Source of the DNA: Salinimicrobium sp964572365
Lineage (GTDB): Bacteria; Bacteroidota; Bacteroidia; Flavobacteriales; Flavobacteriaceae
Assembly (NCBI GenBank): GCA_964572365.1
Contig: CAZNFK010000017.1
Location: forward strand, 1 to 31,237
Length of the DNA: 31,237 bases
Direction of reading: 5' to 3'
In this document: piece by piece, positions 14,517-22,789 of the stretch
Layout: every line of letters starts with the position of its first letter
How positions within the stretch are numbered: position 1 is the first letter of the stretch
Position numbers and translations under genes: made by a program
Notes under the pieces: model-generated
Databases searched by the model: none
What the model was told of the DNA's origin: nothing
What the model saw: the letters and a program-made list of their open reading frames with translations, nothing else

Positions 14517-15974
14517 ATGAATAAGTACTTAGTTGTAAATAAACCCGAACACTGGAAGTTATCCCTTGAGAATATGGAAATCATTTCGGCCCGGGATTAT
14601 CTTACCAATCCAATATATTCCAAACAAAAGAAGGCCCGCATCTTTAACCTTTGTAAGGATTATTCGTACCAGTCAAAGGGATATTATGTTTCTCTCCTGG
14701 CAGAAGCCCGGGGACACCTGGCTATTCCTACGGTCAAGAATCTGGTGGATCTAAGAGAGCCAAAACTTGTTAAGATCGTTTCAGATGAATTTGATGACCT
14801 TATTCAAAAGAGCCTTAAGGCCATAAAATCCTCAGAATTTACCTTAAGTATCTATTTTGGACAGAATGTCGCTCAGAAATATAAAGAGCTCAGTGCGATG
14901 TTCTACAGGCATTTCCAGATCCCCTTTTTAAGGGTGCGGTTTCAGTTCACCAGCAAATGGTATATAAAATCAATCAAGGCACTTTCTGAAGCTGAGATCC
15001 CCGAAGAACATAAGAGCATCATGCACGTTTTCGCAGTAGAGTATTTTGCCAAAAAACGCTATGATACTCCCAGGACCAGCAATTATGAATTTGACCTGGC
15101 TATCCTGGTACAGCCGAACGACCCTGCCCCGCCAAGCAACCAGAAAGCGCTGAAAAAATTTGCGGAACTGGCCGAGAAAATGAACTTCTATGTTGAATTC
15201 GTCACGCCAAAGGACCTTTCAAGACTATCGGCTTTTGATGCCTTGTTCATTCGCCAAAGCACAGAGGTCAATAATGAAGCTTACGCTTTCGCCCGCAAGG
15301 CACAGCAGGAGGATATCGCGATAATTGATTATCCAGATGCCATTTTAAAGTGCTGTAACAAGGTCTTTATGGCCGAAGCCCTCGAGAATGCCGGAATTCC
15401 TACTCCTAAGACTGTAATTGTACACAAAGGGAACAGGAACATGGTGATCCAGAAAACAGGATTGCCGCTGGTGTTGAAATCTCCAGATTCCACCTTTTCC
15501 TTTGGGGTGAAAAAAGCGGAAACAGAAGAGGAATATGAAGAGCTCGTAAATACGATGCTTAAAAGTTCTGAACTGGTGATCGCCCAGGAATTTTCCCCTT
15601 CAGAATATGACTGGAGAATAGGAATACTGGATGACAAACCTTTTTACGCCTCAAAATATTATATGGCCAAAGATCACTGGCAGATCTATAACTGGGATGC
15701 CCGAAAAAAGGACGACCGTGACGGTAATGCCGATTCGCTGCCCATAGAGGAGGTGCCAAAGAAGATACTTGATGTGGCGCTTAGATCCTCAAAAATCATG
15801 GGAAAAGGCCTTTATGGTATTGATATAAAAGAAGTAAATGGAGAACCTCTTGTGATAGAGATCAATGACAATCCCAATATAGATTTCGGAGTGGAAGATG
15901 CCTATTATGGCGATAAAGTTTACCTTGAAATTCTAACTGCCCTAAAGAATCGGCTAGAAAAGAAACAGGAATGA
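14517..15974 (+). CDS. RimK-like ATP-grasp ligase with N-terminal RLAN domain
   Basis: 485 residues. The N-terminal ~165 residues (MNKYLVVNKPEHW ... ARIFNLCKDYSYQSKGYYVS) match the RLAN domain (RimK-like ATP-grasp N-terminal). A pre-ATP-grasp segment (FDALFIRQSTEVNNEAYAFA) and an ATP-grasp domain follow from about residue 285, ending in VIEINDNPNID (Glu448, Asn450: metal-ATP ligands). Enzymes of this class join a carboxylate to an amine with ATP, as RimK adds glutamates to ribosomal protein S6; the substrate here is not known. An exact promoter precedes the gene. The stop overlaps the next start as ATGA (4 nt), so translation of the two ligases is coupled. Confidence 0.9.
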   Translation: MNKYLVVNKPEHWKLSLENMEIISARDYLTNPIYSKQKKARIFNLCKDYSYQSKGYYVSLLAEARGHLAIPTVKNLVDLREPKLVKIVSDEFDDLIQKSLKAIKSSEFTLSIYFGQNVAQKYKELSAMFYRHFQIPFLRVRFQFTSKWYIKSIKALSEAEIPEEHKSIMHVFAVEYFAKKRYDTPRTSNYEFDLAILVQPNDPAPPSNQKALKKFAELAEKMNFYVEFVTPKDLSRLSAFDALFIRQSTEVNNEAYAFARKAQQEDIAIIDYPDAILKCCNKVFMAEALENAGIPTPKTVIVHKGNRNMVIQKTGLPLVLKSPDSTFSFGVKKAETEEEYEELVNTMLKSSELVIAQEFSPSEYDWRIGILDDKPFYASKYYMAKDHWQIYNWDARKKDDRDGNADSLPIEEVPKKILDVALRSSKIMGKGLYGIDIKEVNGEPLVIEINDNPNIDFGVEDAYYGDKVYLEILTALKNRLEKKQE

Positions 15975-17191
15975 GCTACCATTTATTTGAAGTTTACGGG
16001 ATCGAGCTGGAGTACATGCTGGTGCGAAAGTCTGATATGAAGGTCACCCCGATCGTAGACCAACTCCTTACCAAAAAAAATGGCTCTCTAACTTCAGACG
16101 TGGAGAACGGGCCCATTGAGTGGAGCAACGAGCTGGTGGCCCATGTGGTGGAAATGAAGACCAATGGTCCAACTGCAGATCTTGAAAACCTTAGCGCTCT
16201 TTTTGCTGAAAATGTTCGGGAGATGAATGAGCTGCTTCAGGATCTGGATACGCAGCTATTGCCTACAGCCTCGCACCCCTTGATGCATCCCGAGACCGAA
16301 ATGAAGTTATGGCAACATAACTACAGTAAAATTTATGCCCTCTATAATCGCATTTTTGACTGTCGTGGCCATGGCTGGAGCAACGTCCAGAGCATGCACA
16401 TCAACCTTCCGTTCTACGATGATTCAGAATTTGAAAAACTTCATGCCGCTATACGTTTGCTGTTGCCGATCATTCCCGGCTTAAGTGCCAGTTCTCCCAT
16501 TTTTGAAGGATCATTGACCGGCTTCAAAGATGCGCGGATGCATGTGTATAAGACCAACCAGAAGGAGATTCCCCAGATGACGGGTAAAGTCATCCCCGAA
16601 CAGTTATTTACACGTCAGGAGTATTTTAACGGAATATTTGAACCCATCAATGAAGCGATAAGACCTCATGACCATGAAAATATCCTGGATCATCATTTTT
16701 TGAATTCCAGAGGGGCGATCGCCAGGTTTGACAGGAATGCCATAGAGATCAGGGTTATCGATATACAGGAATGTCCAAAAGCCGATGTGGCCATTGCAGT
16801 GCTTATTATTGAAGTTCTTAAGTTACTCGTGAGCGAAGAACTGGTATCCCTGGAAGACCAAAAACAGTGGCATGAAAATGACCTTTTTGAGATCTTCGAT
16901 AAAGTCATAATAGATGCCGAAGAAACTGCAGTGTATAACCCTGCCTATCTGGCGATTTTTGACCTGCAACAAGAGGCAACGGTTAGGGAGATCTGGAGCA
17001 AGCTATATTTCAGGGTCAGGGAAGGTATCCCTGAAACGTATAGGGAACCGATCGAAACGATATTAAAAAACGGAAGCCTGTCCACAAGAATATTGAAAGC
17101 TGTTGGCGAAGATCCTTCAGAAGAAAAGATCGTGAAAGTCTATCGGGAACTGGGGAAATGCCTGAAGGAAAACAGGTTGTTTAATAAGTGA
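15971..17191 (+). CDS. GCS2-type glutamate-cysteine-ligase-like carboxylate-amine ligase
   Basis: 406 residues. It opens with the GCS2 strand LFEVYGIELEYMLVRKSD (glutamates bind Mg-ATP), followed by LLPTASHPLMHP and WSNVQSMHINLPF, the histidine-bearing core strands of the glutamine-synthetase-like fold. These enzymes make amide bonds from glutamate or related acids; the exact product is uncertain and true gamma-glutamylcysteine synthesis is only one possibility. It overlaps the ATP-grasp gene by 4 nt and is followed after 49 bp by an amidohydrolase, an arrangement fitting a small peptide or tag pathway. Confidence 0.88.
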   Translation: MSYHLFEVYGIELEYMLVRKSDMKVTPIVDQLLTKKNGSLTSDVENGPIEWSNELVAHVVEMKTNGPTADLENLSALFAENVREMNELLQDLDTQLLPTASHPLMHPETEMKLWQHNYSKIYALYNRIFDCRGHGWSNVQSMHINLPFYDDSEFEKLHAAIRLLLPIIPGLSASSPIFEGSLTGFKDARMHVYKTNQKEIPQMTGKVIPEQLFTRQEYFNGIFEPINEAIRPHDHENILDHHFLNSRGAIARFDRNAIEIRVIDIQECPKADVAIAVLIIEVLKLLVSEELVSLEDQKQWHENDLFEIFDKVIIDAEETAVYNPAYLAIFDLQQEATVREIWSKLYFRVREGIPETYREPIETILKNGSLSTRILKAVGEDPSEEKIVKVYRELGKCLKENRLFNK

Positions 17192-17240
17192 TACTTTTGA
17201 AAAAGCAGAATTAGCACGTTAATTTATAGCCGTAAAAGCC

Positions 17241-17924
17241 TTGAAACTGATCCTTACTTGCGAACACGGAGGTAATGAAATTCCTCCCGAATATTCACCG
17301 CTTTTTCAAGGGGCAGGAACGATCTTGAATTCTCACAGAGGCTACGATCCCGGGGCACTCGATCTTTTTAAGGAACTTCAGGAATTTGCCGCGTTTAAAA
17401 AATACCAAACGGTAAGCCGATTATTAGTGGAGCTCAATCGTTCCCTTCACCATCCACAGCTGTTTTCTGAGTTCCTAAAAGAGATCTCTTCCGAAGAGAA
17501 AAAGAAGATCCTAGAAGAATATTATTTTCCTTACCGCAGGGCAGTGGAAGGAAAGATTGCTGAATATCTGCAAGCAGGGGAAAACGTGCTGCACCTTTCC
17601 ATCCACTCTTTTACCCCTCAGCTTAACGGGGAGGTGCGAAACGCTGATGTAGGGTTGCTGTATGATCCTTCAAGAAAGATGGAAAAGGAGGTCTGCAGGA
17701 GGCTCAAAGACCTGCTTTTGCAAGGAGACAGGTCGCTCAAAGTCAGGTTTAATTATCCATATCTGGGAAAGGCAGATGGCTTCACCACTTACCTTAGGAA
17801 GAAGTTTCCGGCAAATTATGCCGGAGTGGAAATAGAGGTGAACCAAAAACACGTAGAACACGATCATTTCAAAACCAGCCTGAAAATGTTATTTTCCGGA
17901 GCTATTTCAAAAGTGATAAGATAA
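17241..17924 (+). CDS. N-formylglutamate amidohydrolase-family hydrolase
   Basis: 227 residues. Opens KLILTCEHGGNEIPPEY, the counterpart of the family's C-E-H-x-x-N-x-I-P metal-binding motif. HRGYDPGALDLFKEL, LLVELNRS and LSIHSFTPQL follow, matching the zinc-site and core strands of the FGase fold (PF05013). Known members cleave N-formyl- or N-acyl-glutamate; here it more likely trims whatever the two upstream ligases make. The start is TTG 17241: the preceding in-frame stop is at 17220 with no ATG between, so a rare start codon is required. Confidence 0.85.
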   Translation: MKLILTCEHGGNEIPPEYSPLFQGAGTILNSHRGYDPGALDLFKELQEFAAFKKYQTVSRLLVELNRSLHHPQLFSEFLKEISSEEKKKILEEYYFPYRRAVEGKIAEYLQAGENVLHLSIHSFTPQLNGEVRNADVGLLYDPSRKMEKEVCRRLKDLLLQGDRSLKVRFNYPYLGKADGFTTYLRKKFPANYAGVEIEVNQKHVEHDHFKTSLKMLFSGAISKVIR

Positions 17925-17929
17925 ACAGG

Positions 17930-17989
17930 AGGTTTTAAAGTCGATTTTGCCACTTTTTTAACTTTCATGATATTGCTCGTTTAAAACCT
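17930..17989. repeat. 10-bp inverted repeat between amidohydrolase and kinase-like genes
   Basis: AGGTTTTAAA (17930-17939) and TTTAAAACCT (17980-17989) are perfect inverted copies 40 bp apart, filling the 65-bp intergenic space. They could form a long-loop stem that reduces read-through to the kinase-like gene, or frame an operator. The function is not evident. Confidence 0.4.
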
Positions 17990-18013
17990 GTGGAACTTGC
18001 CGTATTTTTAAGA

Positions 18014-19048
18014 ATGGCAAGTAGGGAAAAGATAATTCTGGAAACGGTAAGCACTTCTAAAAAAGTGGCTTTTTTGAAGGATCCTAAAAGTTATCCTGAA
18101 GAGCCTCCATTAGTCACGGTCATAGAAACCCATATGTCTTTGCTGTTTCTCACGCCATCGTTCGTCTTTAAGCTTAAAAAACCCGTGAAGTTTGATTCCA
18201 TAGATTTCTCAACTCTCGAAGCCCGTTATGACAATTGTCTGGAAGAATTGAGACTGAACAAGGAACTTGCAGACAGTATTTACCTGGAGGTTCTTCCATT
18301 GAGCCTGGATTCATCGGGCAAACTAAACTGGGAGGGAAGAGGAAAGCCGGTGGACTGGCTGGTAAAAATGAAGCGACTGGAGGAGAAAAACCTCCTGAAC
18401 CATGTTTTGCTGAATAAAAAAATAGATGAGGTAAGGCTGAAAAAAGCCGCTAAAAAACTTTCTGTGTTTTATCAAAGCAGGGAACCAGTAAAATTTGAGT
18501 TGGAAGATTTCCTTTTCAGGTTGGAAAAGAAGATGAAGGCCAATTTAACAGAGCTGCAGGATCCGGCTTACAATCTCTCTAAGGATTATCTAAACAGGAT
18601 CTTTGAGCAACAAATCGATTTTCTACGGAAGCATTCCGGTTTGTTTCATAAACGAATACGCACAGGAAAGATCGTGGAAGCACATGGAGATCTAAAACCG
18701 GAGCACATTTGTCTTGATGAAGATCCGGTCATTATTGACCGCCTTGAGTTTAATAAAGATTTGCGAGTGCTGGATGTGGCCGAAGAACTCTCATTTCTGG
18801 CCATAGAATGTGAATTATTGGATAGCCCGCAAACCGGCGAAGTATTCTTTAAAACCTATGAAGAAGTAACGGGAGATAGGATACCACTGCAATTAAAGAA
18901 CTTTTATAAAAGCAAACAGTCATTTCTCAGGGCTAAATTCGCGATATGGCATATTCGGGAAGCCCGCTACCAGGAGGAAAAGAAATGGAGAACAAGGACA
19001 GACCAGTGTTTAAGACTTTCAAAACAATATGCCGATCTTTTATTGTAG
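18014..19048 (+). CDS. COG2187 kinase-fold protein (aminoglycoside-phosphotransferase-like), single-domain form
   Basis: About 344 residues. Contains VIETHMSLLFLTPSFVFKLK, then FDSIDFSTLEARYDNC and EELRLNKELADSIYLEV, the COG2187 signature. The kinase-like catalytic loop HGDLKPEHICLD and metal loop VIIDRLEF follow. Proteins of this group have an aminoglycoside-phosphotransferase fold, often fused to a C-terminal P-loop ATPase that is missing here. The substrate is unknown, and antibiotic resistance should not be inferred. The frame is open from GTG 17990, but ATG 18014 is preferred by codon. It follows the ligase/amidohydrolase genes on the same strand and may belong to their unit. Confidence 0.85.
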   Translation: MASREKIILETVSTSKKVAFLKDPKSYPEEPPLVTVIETHMSLLFLTPSFVFKLKKPVKFDSIDFSTLEARYDNCLEELRLNKELADSIYLEVLPLSLDSSGKLNWEGRGKPVDWLVKMKRLEEKNLLNHVLLNKKIDEVRLKKAAKKLSVFYQSREPVKFELEDFLFRLEKKMKANLTELQDPAYNLSKDYLNRIFEQQIDFLRKHSGLFHKRIRTGKIVEAHGDLKPEHICLDEDPVIIDRLEFNKDLRVLDVAEELSFLAIECELLDSPQTGEVFFKTYEEVTGDRIPLQLKNFYKSKQSFLRAKFAIWHIREARYQEEKKWRTRTDQCLRLSKQYADLLL

Positions 19049-19077
19049 TTCGCTTTTCGTGAAGATGACAAAACTCA

Positions 19078-19108
19078 TTTGTAATTTCCTCTAAATGAGC
19101 TAATTTCT
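19078..19108 (+). promoter_or_regulatory. probable promoter of the PEBP-ADH-FtsH group
   Basis: TTTG (19078-19081), 19 nt, then TAATTTCT (19101-19108; two mismatches to TAnnTTTG), 25 bp before the ATG. A 7-bp inverted repeat, CTCATTT/AAATGAG (19074-19099), overlaps it and could be either an operator or the end of the upstream transcript. Confidence 0.35.
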
Positions 19109-19133
19109 AACCAGGAAATTTAAAAAAGAGGTC

Positions 19134-19577
19134 ATGGTGTCAAGAATAGAAGTAAGCAGCCGGTCATTTACGGCCAACGAAGAGATACCCTCCAGGTATA
19201 CCTGCGACGGGGAAGATGTTAATCCGCCGCTTACCATAGGAGATCTACCGGCAAATACCCAAAGTCTCGTATTAATTGTTGAAGATCCCGATGCTCCTTC
19301 GGGTACATGGGATCACTGGCTGGTATGGAACATACCTCCGGAAAAAGAAATAAAAGAAGACAGTATTCCGGGTACCGAGGGAAAAAATTCTTTCCATAAA
19401 CATCATTACGGAGGTCCGTGTCCGCCTTCGGGAACCCACCGGTATTTCTTTAAGATCTATGCTCTTGATTCCATGCTTGATCTGGGACCGGATACCGATA
19501 AGGAAGCTCTGGAAAAAGCCATGATCGGTAAGATCCTTGGCCGGGGAGAAATTATGTGCCTATACAGTAAAAAATAA
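19134..19577 (+). CDS. YbhB/YbcL-type phosphatidylethanolamine-binding (Raf kinase inhibitor-like) protein
   Basis: 147 residues, complete for the bacterial PEBP family. The anion-binding pocket motifs are present: VEDPDAPSGTWDHWLVWNIP (about residues 49-68) and GPCPPSGTHRYFFKIYALD (about residues 99-117). There is no signal peptide, so it is cytosolic like YbhB. Biochemical role in bacteria is not settled. It is the first gene of a tight group: 3 bp to the next frame, which itself overlaps the alcohol dehydrogenase start. Confidence 0.93.
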   Translation: MVSRIEVSSRSFTANEEIPSRYTCDGEDVNPPLTIGDLPANTQSLVLIVEDPDAPSGTWDHWLVWNIPPEKEIKEDSIPGTEGKNSFHKHHYGGPCPPSGTHRYFFKIYALDSMLDLGPDTDKEALEKAMIGKILGRGEIMCLYSKK

Positions 19578-19580
19578 GTT

Positions 19581-19766
19581 ATGAAAAAGCTATTTCAAGA
19601 ACCGACAGATCCTCCCAGGGAACCTCCTTTTTCTCCATCCGAAGAACCGCCTACCACGGTTCCTCCTGAGAAACAACCCGGCCCGGCTCCTGAAGAACCT
19701 GAACCTATTGGTCCCGAGATACCGGGAGAACCCGATCCTGAATTTCCTGAAGAAAATCCTTCGTAA
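19581..19766 (+). CDS. proline/glutamate-rich 61-residue peptide
   Basis: 61 residues, roughly one-third proline and one-quarter acidic (PPREPPFSPSEEPPTTVPPE; PGPAPEEPEPIGPEIPGEPD). No hydrophobic segment, signal or domain; it should be extended and disordered. Support for being a gene: the ATG lies 3 bp after the PEBP stop, and its TAA overlaps the next ATG (TAATG), so it sits exactly in the gap between two real genes in a coupled layout. The low-complexity composition means conservation is needed to be certain. Polyproline stretches could be bound by GYF- or SH3-type partners; that is speculation. Confidence 0.6.
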   Translation: MKKLFQEPTDPPREPPFSPSEEPPTTVPPEKQPGPAPEEPEPIGPEIPGEPDPEFPEENPS

Positions 19767-20809
19767 TGATGAAAACCATGAAGGCGATGGTCCTGGAGAA
19801 AATTACCGATCTCGGAGAATCGCGAAGTCCATTGCGGCTGATGCAGCTCCCCGTTCCTCAACCGGGAGACGGCGAGGTACAAATAAAAATTTCTGTCTGC
19901 GCTGTCTGTCATACCGAACTGGATGAGATCGAAGGCAGGACTCCGCCGGCTTTCTTCCCCATAATTTTAGGGCATCAGGTGGTGGGAAAGATCAGCAAAA
20001 CCGGAAAAGGCGCCCAAAGCTTTAAAATCGGGGAAAGGGTAGGAGTGGCCTGGATCTTTTCAGCCTGCGGAAAATGTAATTTTTGTAAAGCCGGCAAAGA
20101 GAATCTTTGCGACCAGTTCAAGGCTACAGGAAGGGATGCCAACGGAGGGTACGCGGAATATATGGTAGCACCGAAGTATTTCGTTTATTCCATTCCTGAA
20201 AACTTTTTAGATGCAGAAGCTGCACCACTGCTTTGTGCAGGAGCCATAGGATATCGGTCCATTAGACTTTCAGGCTTGCAGAACGGAGAAAACCTGGGAT
20301 TAACCGGTTTTGGTGCTTCTGCCCACCTGGTGCTTAAACTGGTGAAGTACCATTTTCCTGAGACCAGAACCTTTGTTTTCTCAAGAAATGAAAATGAACG
20401 AAAATTTGCTTTGGAACTGGGAGCCGTATGGGCAGGAGATTTTTCCGAAAAACCTCCCGAAAAACTACATAGGATCATTGATACTACTCCTGCCTGGAAA
20501 CCTGTGGTAGAAGCTCTTGGGAATCTGGAAAAAGGCGGGCGGCTCGTCATTAATGCGATCAGGAAAGAGGATAATGACAAAAAATATCTATTGAAGCTCA
20601 ATTATCCGGAACACCTATGGCTTGAGAAGGAAATAAAAAGTGTGGCGAATGTCACTTCAGAAGATGTCAGGGATTTTCTCAAGCTGGCTACCCGGGCAGG
20701 AATAAAACCCGACTATAGGGAATACCCTCTTGAAAAGGCGAATGAAGCCCTGTTGGAACTAAAAGAAGGCAAGATCAATGGAGCCAAAGTGTTACGGATT
20801 TCTGAATGA
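19766..20809 (+). CDS. zinc-dependent alcohol dehydrogenase (AdhA-like MDR family)
   Basis: 347 residues of the medium-chain dehydrogenase family. Catalytic zinc ligands appear in CAVCHTELDEIEG and GHQVVG. The four structural-zinc cysteines are in CGKCNFCKAGKENLC. The nucleotide site is LGLTGFGASAHLVLKLVK, with GFGAS in the place of the usual GxGGxG. It would oxidise or reduce an alcohol/aldehyde with NAD(P). The start at 19766 overlaps the stop of the proline-rich frame; a second ATG directly follows (19769). Stress-linked clusters in other bacteria carry a similar enzyme near PEBP and DUF2267 genes. Confidence 0.9.
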   Translation: MMKTMKAMVLEKITDLGESRSPLRLMQLPVPQPGDGEVQIKISVCAVCHTELDEIEGRTPPAFFPIILGHQVVGKISKTGKGAQSFKIGERVGVAWIFSACGKCNFCKAGKENLCDQFKATGRDANGGYAEYMVAPKYFVYSIPENFLDAEAAPLLCAGAIGYRSIRLSGLQNGENLGLTGFGASAHLVLKLVKYHFPETRTFVFSRNENERKFALELGAVWAGDFSEKPPEKLHRIIDTTPAWKPVVEALGNLEKGGRLVINAIRKEDNDKKYLLKLNYPEHLWLEKEIKSVANVTSEDVRDFLKLATRAGIKPDYREYPLEKANEALLELKEGKINGAKVLRISE

Positions 20810-20873
20810 CCAATATCATTTAAAAAAACAGGTAATAAGCTGATATTTGTAAGAATAAGTAATCTAAAGCACC

Positions 20874-22784
20874 ATGCCTCTTAACCAGGAAAGCGAACCA
20901 AAAACACCTCCTCCTAGAGAGAAACCCCAGTTGGGATGGTTATATTTTATCTTTTTAGGAGCTTTTATCTGGTTATGGTTCTTTAACAGTGAACCTTCTG
21001 TACCCGAGATCTCCTGGAATGAGTTCGAAAAAGAGCTGTTGGTCAAAGGCCAGGTGGAAAGACTGGATGTGGTCAATAATCAACGGGTAGAGGTATACGT
21101 TAAAATGGCAGAAGAGGAGCCACAGGAGGAGGATACCGAAAGTTTGTTTAAATCGGCACCACCTTCTGGGCCACAATACTTTTTCAATATAGGTTCGGTG
21201 GAGGTCTTTCACGAGCAGCTGGAAAAGGCCCAGGAGAACGCGGGGATTCAGCAGGTGAATGTCACTTACAGTACCCGGGAAAATTGGGGCTGGGAGATCC
21301 TTTCCTGGTTACTGCCCATTGGTTTAATCATTATCTTCTGGCTTTTTCTGTTAAAGAGAATGTCTTCCAGGATGTCCGGTGATTCCTCAATGATGAAATT
21401 TGGTCAAACCAAAGCCCGGGTTATGGAGCAGGGAGAGGAAAGCAAAGTGACCTTCAAGGATGTTGCCGGACTGGAAGAGGCGAAAGAGGAGATCTATGAA
21501 TTAGTGAATTTTTTAAAAGCACCCGATAAGTACCAGCGGCTGGGAGCTAAGATTCCGAAGGGAATCCTGCTGCTGGGTCCTCCCGGCACTGGAAAAACTC
21601 TTTTGGCAAAGGCCGTGGCAGGTGAAGCAGGAGTGCCATTCTTTTCCTTATCTGGTTCAGAATTCATAGAAATGTTCGTGGGTGTGGGGGCGGCACGGGT
21701 AAGAGACCTGTTCCGGAAGGCTAAATCAAGAACTCCGAGTATCATTTTTATAGATGAAATCGACACCATTGGAAGAGCCCGCAGCGGTACTTCAGTTTTT
21801 CATGAAAGCGATGAGCGGGACAGCACCTTAAACCAGTTGCTAGCCGAACTTGACGGCTTTGGAACCAATACCGGTGTTATTGTTCTGGCCGCCACTAACA
21901 GGGGCGATATCCTTGATCCCGCCCTGCTTAGACCCGGCAGGTTTGACAGGCATATTCAGCTGGAATTACCTAACCTTACTGAACGGAAAGCTATTTTTGA
22001 GGTACATATGAAGCCCCTTACATTGGCAGCAAATGTAGATGTAGGAACGCTTGCCGCGCAAACTCCCGGTTTTTCGGGGGCAGACATCGCTAATATCTGT
22101 AACGAAGCTGCCCTTATTGCTGCTCACGGGGAAAAAGAATCTATTGAAAAACAGGATTTTTTGGATGCTATAGACCGGGTTATAGGCGGAATGGAAAAAA
22201 GAAGCAAGATCATCACTCCTGAAGAAAAAAGAAGGATCGCCTTTCATGAAGCAGGTCATGTGACGACTTCCTGGTTTTTGAAACATGCGCAACCTGTTCA
22301 CAAAGTATCCATTATTCCCAGGGGAAGATCCCTGGGGTCTGCGTGGTATTTGCCAGAGGAACACCAGATCGTCACAAAATCTGAATTTTTCGATGCTTTA
22401 TGTACCGCCTTGGGAGGAAGGGCTGCAGAAGAAATATTTTTTGAGGAAATTTCATCCAACGCTGTGGACGATCTTGAGAAAGCGACTAAACAGGCTTACA
22501 GTATGGTGTTGAATTATGGACTGAGCGAAGTGCTGCGGAATATTAGTTACTTTGATTCAACAGGAAAAATAGCACAGTCCCTGCATAAACCCTACAGTGA
22601 AAAAACAGCTGAAAAAATCGATGAGGAAGTGCAGGCTATTATCGATAAGGCTTTTGCGGCTTCTAAACAAATACTTACCACCCATAAAGATAGGGTTGAA
22701 ATCCTGGCGGCAAGTTTAATTGAAAAAGAGACCCTTCAAAAAGAGGAGATACAGGAGATCCTGGGTGAAAGAATTACTGCATAA
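20874..22784 (+). CDS. ftsH: ATP-dependent zinc metalloprotease FtsH
   Basis: 636 residues. Helices at about residues 22-42 and 140-160 flank the FtsH-extracellular domain. The AAA module has Walker A GPPGTGKT (235-242), Walker B SIIFIDEID and second region of homology LLRPGRFD. The protease has HEAGH (458-462) and the third zinc ligand in SSNAVDDLEKAT. It degrades misfolded or regulated membrane and soluble proteins at the inner membrane. All catalytic elements are intact. The C-terminal half (VHKVSIIPRGRSLGSAWYLP) is of Bacteroidota type. The neighbours are an alcohol dehydrogenase and a PEBP protein, not the ribosome-silencing-factor/CdsA neighbours I associate with the main flavobacterial ftsH, so this may be a second, stress-linked copy. 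Confidence 0.96.
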   Translation: MPLNQESEPKTPPPREKPQLGWLYFIFLGAFIWLWFFNSEPSVPEISWNEFEKELLVKGQVERLDVVNNQRVEVYVKMAEEEPQEEDTESLFKSAPPSGPQYFFNIGSVEVFHEQLEKAQENAGIQQVNVTYSTRENWGWEILSWLLPIGLIIIFWLFLLKRMSSRMSGDSSMMKFGQTKARVMEQGEESKVTFKDVAGLEEAKEEIYELVNFLKAPDKYQRLGAKIPKGILLLGPPGTGKTLLAKAVAGEAGVPFFSLSGSEFIEMFVGVGAARVRDLFRKAKSRTPSIIFIDEIDTIGRARSGTSVFHESDERDSTLNQLLAELDGFGTNTGVIVLAATNRGDILDPALLRPGRFDRHIQLELPNLTERKAIFEVHMKPLTLAANVDVGTLAAQTPGFSGADIANICNEAALIAAHGEKESIEKQDFLDAIDRVIGGMEKRSKIITPEEKRRIAFHEAGHVTTSWFLKHAQPVHKVSIIPRGRSLGSAWYLPEEHQIVTKSEFFDALCTALGGRAAEEIFFEEISSNAVDDLEKATKQAYSMVLNYGLSEVLRNISYFDSTGKIAQSLHKPYSEKTAEKIDEEVQAIIDKAFAASKQILTTHKDRVEILAASLIEKETLQKEEIQEILGERITA

Positions 22785-22789
22785 AAAAA

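Noticed and set aside
18014..19048. COG2187 protein as an aminoglycoside resistance kinase
   Set aside because: Only the kinase-like fold is shared; the conserved blocks belong to the uncharacterised COG2187 family, not to APH resistance enzymes.
19595..19912. A Gly/Ser-rich open frame on the - strand opposite the proline-rich peptide
   Set aside because: Low-complexity mirror of the CCN-rich + strand; it overlaps the alcohol dehydrogenase start and lacks any family signature.
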